Origin: Hyaloperonospora brassicae
Taxonomy: Eukaryota > Oomycota > Peronosporomycetes > Peronosporales > Peronosporaceae
Direction: 5' to 3'
Length of the DNA stretch: 64,000 nt
Assembly (NCBI GenBank): GCA_947650285.1
Contig: CANTFL010001106.1
Location: 22,211-86,210 of the forward strand
The translations under genes and the position numbers were made by a program. Below the pieces are notes generated by a model. The model had not been told where the DNA came from and did not search any database. It worked only from the letters and a program-made list of their open reading frames with translations. The stretch's first letter is position 1. The number at the start of each line of letters is the position of its first letter. Positions 46,955 through 57,430 of the stretch are shown here, one piece after another.

Positions 46955-48170
46955 ATGGCGGTATTGCCTGACATTGTCAGGCCCACTGCCAAAATTACGA
47001 TTGGCAATATTCAGGTAGGCGATCCGGACGCCTCGCTGAGTGATGAACAGGAACGATTGAGACAACTGATCATGAGAAACAAGCACCTTCTTATCGGTAA
47101 AAGAAATGCACTCCCTTCAACCGCACGGGGAGCTATATGCGATATTGACGTGGGAGGAGCTAGCCCGATCGCACAAAGAGTACGGCCAGTAGCGCCCAAG
47201 TTTCGTGAAAAACTAGCGGATTCGATTAAAAAACTGCTATCAGCCCAGATTATTCGACCTTTCACAACCCCCTGGGCTTCGCCGATTGTCGTATTTATCA
47301 GGAAGAATGGCGAGGACATTCGACTGTATATCTACTATTGACGGGTAAATTAGATAACGAGACTGACGGTATATACAATGCCGTTGATCAGCGAACTTTT
47401 AGAAGACATGGACAAAGCGATGTGGTACTGCTCACTAGATATGGCAAGCGGGTTTGAGGTAGTAGATATGACGGAACTAGCAAGAAGTATTCCCGCATTC
47501 ATTACGCGATCAGGCTTGTTTGAGTGGCTACGGATGCCGTTGGGTTAAAACATTGTCCACAGATTGACCAAAAGCCTGATCGACAATGCATTGTATGGCT
47601 ATTCGAATGTCGGTGCTGATCCAGATGCCTCCTCTATGGAGTCGTCCAAACGGATCGATGTGTTCGCAAACGAGAACCGGACACCAGCCAGACACCGTAT
47701 GTGCCAGGTCGAAGATCGTACATCGATAATATATTGAATCCAGCTACATCGTGGACTGTTATATACAAAAGAGTGGAAGGATTGCTACGAGTATGCGACA
47801 AGTAAAATCTGTCGATCAGCCTGACCAAAAGCGTTTGGGGACGGCGCAAGGTGAATCATCTGTTTCATCAAGTAATACTCGCTGGACTGGAATCCCACCC
47901 GAACGATCTCGGCCACTGATCAATAGCCCGTTTCCTCGAACGCTGCGGTCGATGCAGTCGTTTTTAGGAAGCTTGAATTCCTATAGCCGACTCATTGAAG
48001 ACTGTACAATACATGCTTCAGTGCTATACGAACTACGCGGAGAGGATTTCAACGAAAGTTTCCGCCCGGGAAGTATGAAGCCGCATATACCGAATGAAAA
48101 GAGGGTAGATGATCGGAAATGTCGAAAGGATAGCGATCCAGATCGCATCGGTGTAGCAGGGGCGATCCAA
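46955..48170 (+). pseudogene. Gypsy A reverse transcriptase
   Basis: The first frame (46955-47341) reads LRQLIMRNKHLLIGK, then QRVRPVAPKFREKL and TTPWASPIVVFIRKNGEDIR, the finger region (usually SPWASPIVIVxKKNG). After a stop it continues with ELLEDMDKAMWYCSLDMASGF and LFEWLRMPLG, the LD-x-ASGF box. The catalytic Y-x-DD box near 47717 is SYIDN, so the second aspartate is lost. Thumb-side sequence follows at about 47770-48000, including LGSLNSYSRLIEDC. At least four stops are present. Confidence 0.8.
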
Positions 48171-48269
48171 AAGTGAACGATGGGGAAGATGAAGAGAATA
48201 GCAATCCAGATCGTATCTGTGTAGCAGGGGGCAATCCCGCGTTTTCCTGTGTTACAGGGGGCTACCTGG

Positions 48270-48760
48270 CCTCAACGGACAGAAGTCGATGGGAAAAAGT
48301 GATGAATTCGTTCACCATATTGAAGGATAAGATCGCTACAACTCCGATTATTATACACTCGATCCGGATCGCGTTTCAGTGATCGTGGTCTATGCTAGTA
48401 TATGGGCAGTATGTGCAGCTTTGCTACAAGACACGATGGAACATACTGGACCGTAACGTTCACAAGTCGAGCGCTATAACCCAACGAGATTAACTATGGA
48501 ATGGTAGAAAAGGAAGGTCTAGCTCTACTGCGCATCTTGTATATCGGCTACACTACGTTGTTTGCATGAGAAATCAAGGTGCTCATGCGTCATTCGAAGT
48601 TGGCCTGGCTGGTACAATCTTTAGGTCTGAATGGGAGGCTAGGGAGATGAGCGACGTTTTTATCGAAGCGAACGCTAGATATCAAGAATTGTATTAAAGA
48701 GAAAATGAAATACGTGGTACACTCGCCGCCAGCACAACTCCGCGCGAAGAGGTTGACGAG
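48270..48760 (+). pseudogene. Gypsy A first (retroviral-type) RNase H, decayed
   Basis: After ATTPIIIHSI, the shifted frames read VIVVYASIWAVCAALLQ, then TYWTVTFTSRAL, INYGMVEKEGLALLRIL and RHSKLAWLVQS. These are the tether and RNase H blocks that follow RT in Ty3/Gypsy (usually DAS...GAVL, SR.L, NY...EKE.LA and LTDH). It is disrupted by several frameshifts. Confidence 0.7.
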
Positions 48761-48837
48761 ATGTTGATCGCCATCGCCTTTCAGAAACAGCCGGAACATA
48801 CTATAAGTATGCCACCATCAAAGGTGTAGGAGGGTGA

Positions 48838-49339
48838 AAGTCTTTGAGTGGTCAGTTTTGATGGATTGACCCGGACCAAACGAAAAAGCGGGGCATATAT
48901 CGCAATAGTATGGGAGCTCCTAGAAGGATAGATAGTGACTGCTGCAGCCGAATATGCGATGGACTTTACAGTGAACGAGGCTGAGTACCGTGGGATGCTA
49001 CTAGGTTTCGATCTCTTGGTCGATCCAGCGCGGGGGTGCATCATCATTTGTGGCGATTATAACTTGGTTATCAGGCAGATGCGCGGAGAAATAGATTGCA
49101 TAGCGCCCGTATTGAAGTTGCTACGTCATAAGGCTATGGATAAACTCCGAACATGGCCGATCCACGAATTTCTACATATAAAGAGAGAATGGAATGAGAC
49201 TGCTGACCGACTGGCAAGCAAGGCTTTGCAAAAATGGCAAGGCTCGATAGCTGTATCCGATCAAGGTCGTCAGGATTCACGTTCATTGAACCGGTTCGAC
49301 GAGTTGCTGACAACCAAAAGTGTCGATCAAGTCGTGTAA
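48838..49339 (+). pseudogene. Gypsy A second RNase H (archaeal/plant type)
   Basis: The open frame from 48935 and the preceding SFDGLTRTKRKSGAYIAIVW form an RNase H of the RVT_3/archaeal-like type. It keeps an Asp in the first strand, NEAEYRGMLLGFDLL with the catalytic Glu, CGDYNLVIRQM with the second Asp, and the end motif WNETADRLASKAL. Only one stop interrupts it near 48931. Its presence after a retroviral-type RNase H gives the dual RNase H architecture known in some plant and oomycete Ty3/Gypsy elements. Confidence 0.8.
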
Positions 49340-49429
49340 ATAGCTTCCGGCACTAGGTAAGCCGTAAGGAGACGGCGGTCGCCTGAATTACTGCAAGAGT
49401 AATTCGTTGAGCCGGCCAGTATCGAGAAA

Positions 49430-50736
49430 ATCAATCAAGCACAAGAAGAGAAAAATTGGATCGCCAATTTGAAGTTATTCCTGATCGGTGACATAGCAAA
49501 GTTGAGTTTCGAAGAGGAAAAGTCATTTGCTCGGATCGCTCCCAATATGAGGTAGACGAAAGCGGACTATTGTTTTTCGACCCTCGATCAGCGAAATTTC
49601 CAGACATTCGCGTATAGCTGGTTCGTTTGATAATACCAGAACTACTGCAGCAAGATGTCCCACACAGATCTGAAGGGCGGCCACCAAGGGTAGGCCGAAC
49701 GTACCAACGAATCCGGCCTAGCTTTCACTGAAGAGGAATATATCGGAGCTTCCATGGTTACGTGGGACAATGTGTTGATTGCACGACGGGAAAAAGAAAA
49801 CGTGTTCTTTGCGGCGAATCTCCGGGGAATGTCCAAGCGACTTACCTGTTTTAAACAATCGCGATGGATCACAAACCGTCACTACCGGGATCTTTCAAAA
49901 GAAACAACGAGTTGTTGATGTGGGTGGATCTGTTCTCAGGGTACGTAATCGCCACGTAGAGTTCTTCTGGAACTGCATTTACGTTCGCCGAGAGTTACGA
50001 AGGATGTGCGTTTCGAAGATTCGGGGCCAGTGAAGCGATCCGTCATGATCAAGAGCCAAGATTCATGTACGATTTCTTCAGAGCTTTCAATTGGATCGTG
50101 GGTCAGAAACAACGTGCAAGTATGGCTTACCGACCCCGAGCGAATAAGACAGCAGAACGAATGGTGCAAACACTGACGAGAGCTTGGAAAATTTACGTCG
50201 CGCATACAAATCAGAAAGATTGGGACGAAGACTGCGAGGGGTTGACGTTCGCCATCAATACGGCACAGGATCGTTTACGTGGAGATGCACCATTGTTCCT
50301 GATCCACGATTGGGACCCACGATCGACGCTGGATGAGACTTCGACATTGGGTAGCACCAAACGACGGGATCGAGAACCCCGAAGATGGCGATACAATATG
50401 CAACGTCAATATCAACGAGCGAGAGAAGTCTTTAACGATCGGCTACGGATCTCGATCGAGGACAGGGCAGATCGACACAATACTGAGGAAGAATCCAATA
50501 AGATCGAGGTTGGATCGCAAGTATGGCTCTATCGGGATCGAGTGAAAGAAGAATAAGCCCGGAAGATGGCCCACATGTGGCATGGACCATTCCGGGTAAA
50601 TGAAATTTTCCGGAAGACACGCGGTGCGGTTGGAAGCTTTGGGTTCTCCGTATGGATCGTTCCCATTGGTACATTTATCCAATTTTAGCGGGTGTATATC
50701 TTCCATAATCGGTCTAGCAACCAGCTAAATGTTGAG
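49430..50736 (+). pseudogene. Gypsy A integrase
   Basis: The zinc-binding region is scrambled at about 49640-49800, but QCVDCTTGK marks its CxxC. The catalytic core shows AMDHKPSLPG (first Asp) near 49862, IRHDQEPRFM (second Asp) near 50041 and NKTAERMVQTL (Glu) near 50143. DWDEDCEGLTFAINTAQD and FLIHDWDPRSTL follow. A long intact frame covers 50065-50556, ending in the GSQVWLYRDRVKEE motif; MWHGPFRVNEI leads to the C-terminal domain and to LNVE at the solo-LTR insertion. Confidence 0.8.
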
Positions 50737-51266
50737 TGTTAGAATCTAACTAGGCTATGGAGCTATCACTAGGATGAAGACGGCTTACGGCCGGGGATGA
50801 AAACCGAAAAGTGAGTTGTATTTACGTTGTCCTTATCTCTAAAAACGAATGGCTGGTAGAAGCCATTGACTCTTGGCCACCGATTTTGAGCCCTGTCTGC
50901 ACCGAATTTTGTTTTACCTATCACAGGGTAATTACGTCTCGTAACATACCTTTGATAAAAACTCTGATTCGTCATATGCAGAATGAAAACGCTTGCGTGG
51001 TTGTGGGGGACGTAACTGCGGGTGGGTCGCAGTTCTGGTGAACCCCAAACACCAGGTCGTGAGTATCAGTCACACTTAACTTGCACACGGCGGGAGTCGA
51101 ACCCGCACTCACCCGAATAGAATCCCCCTTCCAAAACGAATGAGACAATCTGTTGCTCCGTTGATATCGCTAACATCCCACAACAAAACTTTGCCAAAGA
51201 ACAATACAACTAAGCTAATATTCAATATACATCCTGCACATGTCGCCGCAACATCACTCACTAACA
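50737..51266. mobile_element. 530-bp solo LTR nested in Gypsy A
   Basis: It begins TGTTAG and ends CTAACA, the short inverted ends of an LTR, and is flanked by the direct repeat TTGAG at 50732-50736 and 51267-51271. Removing it rejoins the host frame as QLNVE|EEDRLDFDEAM, which fits the expected Gypsy pol. No second LTR or coding region is present, so it is a solo LTR. The family (Copia or Gypsy) is not resolved. Confidence 0.8.
51014..51110 (-). other. tRNA 3'-half-like sequence and run of hairpins inside the solo LTR
   Basis: On the minus strand gtgcgggttcgactcccgc (51088-51110 region) is a perfect T-arm with a consensus B box (GGTTCGACTCC), followed by a CGTGTGCA acceptor-like end. No matching 5' acceptor (GCACACG) lies upstream, so it is not a complete tRNA gene. 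Three more hairpins adjoin: aactgcg/cgcagtt (51014-51034), ctggtg/caccag (51035-51055) and gtga/tcac (51059-51073). Confidence 0.5.
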
Positions 51267-51697
51267 TTGAGGAGGAGGATCGCCTAGATTTTGACGAAGC
51301 CATGCTGCCGGAAGACAGCTGGGAGCGCACATTAAATGAAGATGAATTAATAGTCGAGAAGGTAATGGATGTACGATCCGGCAGGAAGATCCGTTTTGGA
51401 AGAATCCAACGCCGATATTTGGTACAATGGAAAGTATCTGGTGACCCAAAATGGACAGACGACGAAGACTTGAACTGGAAGGCCTTGATGCAAGAGCTTC
51501 ACCGCGATCGGGCCTGCAAGAATCGCTTCGAGGTAATGGAATTACACGAAGAAGAGGTGGACGAATATCCGGTGTGTCGATTTGGAATTGGCCTGCAAGA
51601 AGGTTTGAGAGAACAAAAATGGGAGAGGGTGGTGTGTGGGGATCTTGTGTATCAAATCTCGATCGCGATGGATATATATGGAAAGGCAATTAGATGA
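51267..51697 (+). pseudogene. Gypsy A C-terminal chromodomain region
   Basis: After the solo LTR, pol continues as DRLDFDEAMLPEDSWER, then DELIVEKVMDVRSG, RRYLVQWKV and KWTDDEDLNWKALMQEL. This follows the chromodomain pattern (EVEKIL...YLVKWKG...W.PE.NL) with the first aromatic replaced. Chromodomains can direct integration to modified chromatin. The frame is open to 51697, though its last part is beyond the domain. Confidence 0.65.
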
Positions 51698-51747
51698 TTT
51701 TATGTGACGATCGATGAAGAAGAAAACGACGGAGACGCATTAAATGA

Positions 51748-54110
51748 TTAAGTAAATAGACTGCCTGGATCGCTATGGACTAGTTCGGAAAAAAACTTAC
51801 CGGATAGGCGAGCAATCGACGACCCTGGGTGATCCACGATGCGATATCGATACTGGTTGCGCCAAGGTTCAGATGACTCTAGACGCGTCAGAGCTGAGAT
51901 CACGTTAAGTGTGTTCTTCCATGGATCACCCGAACCCAAATAACATGGACGTATCTCGACCGGCGATGGGAAATGCATGAAGAAGGAGTTCATGAACAAG
52001 TCCAGATCGCAATGTTCGTCGATCATCCCCTGAAAATGTAACGCAACACCTTTTTAAACCGATTTTCGAATCGCGATCGCCGCTGTTTGCGCTGATTGTA
52101 AAGCTGCGTCAGCTCCGGATCGCGACCGCGCTGGTCTATTAGCAGGTATAGGACGTGGGTCGCTCCCCACAGAGACTGCCGGTGCCGAGTCTCGAAGTCG
52201 CGAGACATGTTCGACAGCTCAGCGAACAAACCTGTCTCGCGAAAAGAGACCGGTGTGACTTGGCTCCGATAATTATTTTAAGGCCTTTGCTGGTATAGCG
52301 ACAACACTTGTGCCGAAGTGACCAACCGTGGAATCAACTCGGATTCAGGCGGCGTAGCGTTGGATCGAGGGGCTGTGGGGATTGTAAGATGTATACTTTC
52401 GGCCGTGTTAGATGCTTGAACGAGGTATCCGGATCAGCTCCGCCACTCATGTCAAGCCGACACGACGGGCCGACCACGGGTGTACATGGAGGTGAAACCA
52501 GGGTACCCGATCGCGGTATCCGGGAAACCATTTATCGCGTGGTACCCGGGTCGGGGCCAAACTTTTGTATTCAGCTGGCGGAAGCAGGTCATTCTCGGCA
52601 TTCCGCGCGTCGTCGGTCATGCTGACCGATCCGTCGGAGTTGCTTAAATATTATCCAAAGAGGTCCACTTTCAAGACTGGACGCTTTGCAGGAGGTGCTG
52701 ATCCACTCGAGGGTGGGGGTGATCTAGACTTAGGACTGGAAGAATCCACGAGAAATGGGGCAGGATTCGATCCGGAAGAAGGTGGAGCGTTGCTCGACGA
52801 TCCACTGTGCCACAACGAAGAGTGCGATCCAGACAAGACGTCCAGGGTATCCTCTTCGGAATATTCGAATGGCTCTGAATCGGAGAGAGGTGGATAGGTG
52901 GCCGGAAGCTTCTATACCCGCTTACTTTCTGCTTGGGAGGCAGATAGCGTTTTACTCGCCGTGCCTTAGGTTGACCGGAGTCCGTGCAGATCCTGACGTG
53001 GCTTTGGACTCTTCAGAGCAAGCTGATGTGGAAGGTCGTGCAGAGATGCGGAATGCCCAAGTGAATCTGGATGATGTGGCGGATTGCACAGTCCCAGTGG
53101 ATTGGGGGACTTACCGTCAGACTTGGCCGAAGGGGTAGCCACCGACTCCGTTTTCGATCGCGTTATATTCGCTACGCGGGGTCGCTTGATCGGAGGATCG
53201 TATTTCGTAGACCTGGATAACTTGTTTGCTGGTGGAGTAGCAGGAGCAGTAGACGGGACTTCCAAAGGAAGGCGGGTAGGGGGGGGGTACTGAAGCCAGC
53301 TGATCCTGGTGGGTACGGATCACGTCGCAAATGCGGACGGCCAAAAGACACTTCTGTTTCCAGACCAATGCTTGATTGCGCATGCGATCCACCTTGGCTT
53401 CACGGTCCGTAAGCTCTGATCGTAACAGTTGCAGATCCATTTCAACACGCTCTCACCTCGAAGGCGGCCTTGGTATGTCTTCGAAAAGTCTTCCAACGCC
53501 GCTCTGGTCATTTAAAGGTTCTTATCGACCTTGTGGAGAAGTTTCTTGTACATGGATGCCTTGGCCGTCGCAGCTTGAATACCGCTCCCGAGTTTTGTTC
53601 CGCGTCAGCCAGGCGCGAAGCCAACATCTCCACTTGCTGTTGGGCGATGGCCGATTTACGAATTCGCCGATCCTTTCCTTGATCCGAGTCCGTTTTGACA
53701 TTGGAAAGAGCCGTCCCAAAACTCCCGGATTACACCATCTTGGCTCAGGAGTCGTGCTCTCTCCGTTTGTAAAGCCAGCGACTTTGAATCAAGTTTGGTG
53801 ATCGGTCAGATTCTGAGATAACAATCCTGGACATACGCCGCAAAGCGCGCGGCGATCTCGACGTAAGATCGCTATTCCACCTGGACCTGCTCGATCTGCA
53901 ACTTCTGGTCTTGACATGTAGCCTCCTGAGAGTGATAGTATCTCTCACCCGCTTCCTGAAGGTCCAGTTGTTCTTAGAGTGCCGCGATCCCCGAGTTAAA
54001 GGTCTCGCGATTCACCAAGGACGCAGCGATCTCCCGTGACGAAGGGATCACGACATTCCTTTCGCTAGTCAAAATTTGCAGCGGAAGGAAAGGCGGAATC
54101 AGGTTATCAG
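51748..54110 (-). pseudogene. Antisense coiled-coil frame of Gypsy A
   Basis: Reading leftward from about 54110, successive minus-strand frames look like one protein broken by stops and frameshifts. From 53980 to 53740: QLDLQEAGERYYHSQEA, QDQKLQIEQVQVE and SLALQTERARLLSQDG, heptad-like. At 53425-53330: MDLQLLRSELTDREAKVDRM. At 52651-52890: a Ser/Pro-rich linker ending KRPVLKVDLFG. At 52229-51760: SLWGATHVLYLLIDQRGRDPEL, KVLRYIFRG and, one base shifted, MIDEHCDLDLFMNSFFMHF. I do not recognise the family. It lies between pol and the 3' LTR, on the strand opposite to pol. Confidence 0.55.
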
Positions 54111-54229
54111 TCCACGAGATGAAGGTGCGGACGATGCAGAGTCCATGGGCGTTGCGGGTTCATAGTCGATCGACACTGTATGTCGATCGCCGGCGCAGGG
54201 TACGATTGTGGAGAAGTTCAAAATATTAC

Positions 54230-55363
54230 TGATGAAAAGTTTGGGTCATGCCAGCCGCATGAACCGCTAGATCACTATGATTGGTGGAGTGCGCTCGGAG
54301 ATGGGCCGTTGGCACGTATGATGAATTCAAACGACTGAGTGACAGAAAACGACTGTTGAAGTTATGCGGATTGATCTACCTAACGGTCAAGGAGGAGTAT
54401 AGGCAAGGATCGACGACTGAACGATCACGATCCGCGATCAAGGGCTTGGATCACCAAGCTACAAGGACGGGTTCACTTGAGAGTTGAACATCATCTGGAT
54501 TACAGGATCGATAACGACAATGGAAGAGAGGTGAATAGAGAAGCAGGCTGGAGGAGTGGATCGTCTAGATTATCAAACATACGTGGTCTCAGAATAGACG
54601 GAGATTCGACGGTGGATGCTCGATCAAAGACTCGAGAGACTGATCACGATCCATCCTGGGTGTTAAACGCTTGATATTGTGGGCACGTAATTGTGTGGAC
54701 ACAAAATTGGTGTGGACCACATACCGCGATCTACTACCCGAGCGATCCACCACGGAGCCATCCATTACCCAAGCGACCTAATATGAATCAATCCACTACC
54801 GAGCGATCCACCACAGAGCAATCCACTACCGAGCGATCCACCACAGAGCGATCGCTACCGAGCGATCGCTACCGAGCGATCCACCACCAAGCGATTCACT
54901 ATGGAACGATACAATACGGAGCGGTCCGTCACCCGATTACCTGATGTGGACTACGTGATACAAGAGGTGAATGACATAGACAGGCGATACGCAACAGAGA
55001 TCTAGCGAACAGACATGCATAGTCATAGGATTTGGATTTGGTTGGTTGATATTAAACATAATTGAATTTGCAACGAAAGACACGCGTCAACTTCTCCCGG
55101 GAAGGAACTTTGGCCTCCCGTTAAATAGAGAGCGACCTGTGCCTATTCAAACTTTGCCTTCGTATTGTGTGTCCAGGCGGAACTTCGGGTCTCAACCCCC
55201 TCCCAACTGCGATCGGACGCAGGTAACCTTACGGTTCAGATTTAAGATCGCGAGACGGCTCAAGTGGTCAGAAGGCTCGCGGATCTAGCATCACCTTTGA
55301 TTTTGGGCGACTCTGAGAGAGCGCCCAAGTATACAAGCTATCGATTGAGAATTTCCACCCGAT
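54230..55363 (+). repeat. Gypsy A 3' LTR
   Basis: Direct copy of 41734-42868. A purine-rich tract (ggaaggaaaggcggaa near 54083) may be the PPT, but it lies about 130 bases before the LTR edge. The copy ends three bases before the LTR of Gypsy B. Confidence 0.85.
54738..54925 (+). repeat. 15-base minisatellite inside the 3' LTR of Gypsy A
   Basis: Same array as 42243-42425 with an extra cgatcgctaccgag copy and loss of a short downstream block, so copy number changed after insertion. Confidence 0.8.
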
Positions 55364-55366
55364 GAA

Positions 55367-55840
55367 TGTAACGGGGTTACACGTCGACTGGTGTTCGACA
55401 ATAGTTGTGGTGCACACAAGAGATGGGATCCCCTTTAACGTAATATAAGAACACAGTATCAATTGTTGAAGACTGATGTCTGTCAACCATTGATTACCAG
55501 ATCTTTGAAAGGTTTATTTAGGACATTAGCGAGTAGATTATTTACTTTGTTCTAAGGTGTTCTTTTAGGTTAAAAGAAGAAATAAAATTCGGCTCCCATT
55601 TTGACCAACATAAGACACATGCCTTACGAGGCGTCTTGATCGGAAGAGCTAGAAACGCCTGTTCATGTAGCTGCTCTTGAGCACTCTGAGCTGTGATTCT
55701 CTGAATCCTTTGGTCCCCCTGGAACAGAAACCGTAAGCTCTCTGAGCTTGTTGACTCTCTGAGTCGGGTTCGTAGAACCAAAGTTGCTCATTGAGCGTTA
55801 AGTCTTCCTCTGACTTAAGGAGCTGTGTAGCTCCGCTACA
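55367..55840 (+). repeat. Gypsy B 5' LTR
   Basis: 474 bases from TGTAACGG to CCGCTACA. It matches the 3' LTR with few changes. Confidence 0.93.
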
Positions 55841-55842
55841 CT

Positions 55843-55860
55843 TGGTAGCACTAGTAGTCA
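55843..55860 (+). promoter_or_regulatory. Primer-binding site of Gypsy B
   Basis: TGGTAGCACTAGTAGTC begins two bases after the LTR; TGG is the complement of the CCA end of a tRNA. The primer tRNA is not identified. Confidence 0.65.
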
Positions 55861-55929
55861 ATCTACGCCTGAGTCGTTACGACGGATCCTCTGTGAGGAT
55901 GGAGCAATCCACAACCCTCTCTGAGGGCT

Positions 55930-56931
55930 AAAATGTCGCGCTTGATAAGCTGACCGCGACCGTAGGCCAAAAATATGTGGAATTTCTTGCTGCACAAGAT
56001 CCCGATGTGCTCAATGTACGAGTCGAGGCCTTCAAACAGTACGAAACGGCCCTGTTAGGGAAGGTTCAAAACCAAGTAGCGTCGGCTATGCCCACACGCC
56101 ACGTGGCAATTCCACCAGAAGAGGCTAAGCCTCGTCCCCTTTGGGTGGACGTTAAACATTACTTCTGGAAGGAAGGGGGGAATCTGACCCTCTGGATCCG
56201 TGCGATTGAGATGACCATGAGCTCTGGCCTTATCTCACTGAAGTTCAAGCGGTTTTCACTGGCTATCTCCAAGCTCGATCGATGAGCTAGAGAGTGGGCT
56301 CTGACGTGTGACACGTCGGTCGACTTGACGTTTACCACATGGGATTCGCACAAGTTAGACCTTCTGCGAGTTTTCTTGCCGCATAACCAGGATTATCGCG
56401 TGCGCTCACGCTTCTTGTCCACATGTCAGGGTAAGAATTAGTTAACGGACTATGATAAGAGTTGAGAACTCTTATGGCTGCTATGCAGTCTAACCCTCTC
56501 CCCGAGACAGTCTATGTGACTGCCTTTATGGAAGGTCTTCGTAATGGCGTTGCCAGGACCGAGGTATTCGGGTCCATCCCTCGACTTTTGAGGAGATTGT
56601 TATCATTGCTCAAAATGCTGAGCACAACTTCAATTCGGCCAGACTTGGTTATAATGGGTACAACCCAAGCTTTGCGAGGGCAACCTCTGCGAGCAACTCG
56701 GCTTACTGTAAGCCAGAACCGATGGATCTCAGACATTCTGAAGATGAAGGAGAAGCGGAGCTTCATGTTGCAGAGCAACGACAGGAAGTGAGACGCTGTT
56801 ATATGTGCGGAAGCACTAAACACTTGCGTCCCACTTGTACTTTGCATAAGCAACAACCGACTCCTATGGATCGAAACCCCAGCCAAAACCAGACACCTGG
56901 TATGGCACGGGGAAACGTCGACACCCAGTAG
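55930..56931 (+). pseudogene. Gypsy B gag
   Basis: The N-terminal frame (55977-56285) reads FLAAQDPDVLNVRVEAFKQY and later HYFWKEGGNLTLWIRAIEM, the start of a retrotransposon gag capsid. Stops and shifts follow through 56.3-56.7 kb. At 56797-56838 CYMCGSTKHLRPTC is a perfect CX2CX4HX4C zinc knuckle (nucleocapsid). The product would package the element RNA. Confidence 0.85.
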
Positions 56932-56999
56932 ATGCGGGGTGCCCTACTGGTATAGAACTGAGTTCTGTTGCTTCTCTACGAGGTAGAGTAAAACATGGC

Positions 57000-57430
57000 T
57001 TATCCCCACTGAGATCTGTGCCCGCCAGCACAGAGCGTGGATACAAGCTTGGCTTGTTAGTCGCCGAGACGAAAGGTAAAGGCTTTGAGAAGCAGTGGTC
57101 GATCCCAATAGACTTCGGAGCATCATGAAATTATGCTCGACGTCGTTCCCTTGAGGGAAGTCAGCGATATGCTGAAGCGCTCAAAGCGCATGAAGGTGAT
57201 TACATCACCGGTCGTTTAGCGACTGGTAGTCGCGTCACGGTGCCTAAAGTTCCGTTGAATTTAGGTGTGAAGGTTTTGGACTGTGACAGCATTAAACGCT
57301 GCCTTGTCCTCAATTTGGATTAGAGATATGATCTCATCCTGCTTATGGCTTGGCTTGAACGCCATGAGCCATTGATTGATTGGAGGTCTAAGACCTTAGG
57401 CGCCACGCGCAATGTTCCTAGCATAGCTTT
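57000..57430 (+). pseudogene. Gypsy B aspartic protease
   Basis: WSIPIDFGAS near 57097-57125 is the retropepsin active site; the usual DSG/DTG is DFG and a TGA follows at once. The flap and C-terminal region read GDYITGRLATGSRVTVPKVP, then DLILLMAWLERHEPLIDWRSK, the typical end of Ty3/Gypsy protease (LGMDWL). It is inactive. Confidence 0.8.

Larger units (their letters stand above)
41734..55363 (+). mobile_element. Gypsy A: Ty3/Gypsy LTR retrotransposon with dual RNase H and an antisense frame
   Basis: Two direct LTR copies of about 1.13 kb (41734-42868 and 54230-55363) enclose gag, protease, RT, RNase H, a second RNase H, integrase and chromodomain in the order of Ty3/Gypsy, all on the plus strand and all broken. 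The extra archaeal/plant-type RNase H after the ordinary one matches the oomycete group described as Archon. Between pol and the 3' LTR is about 2.4 kb with an antisense coiled-coil frame. A 530-bp solo LTR lies inside the 3' part of pol. The 5' LTR edge is approximate. Confidence 0.9.

Noticed and set aside
51075..51160. Complete tRNA gene on the minus strand
   Set aside because: T-arm and acceptor 3' side are perfect, but the matching 5' acceptor and a D-arm are not found at tRNA distance.
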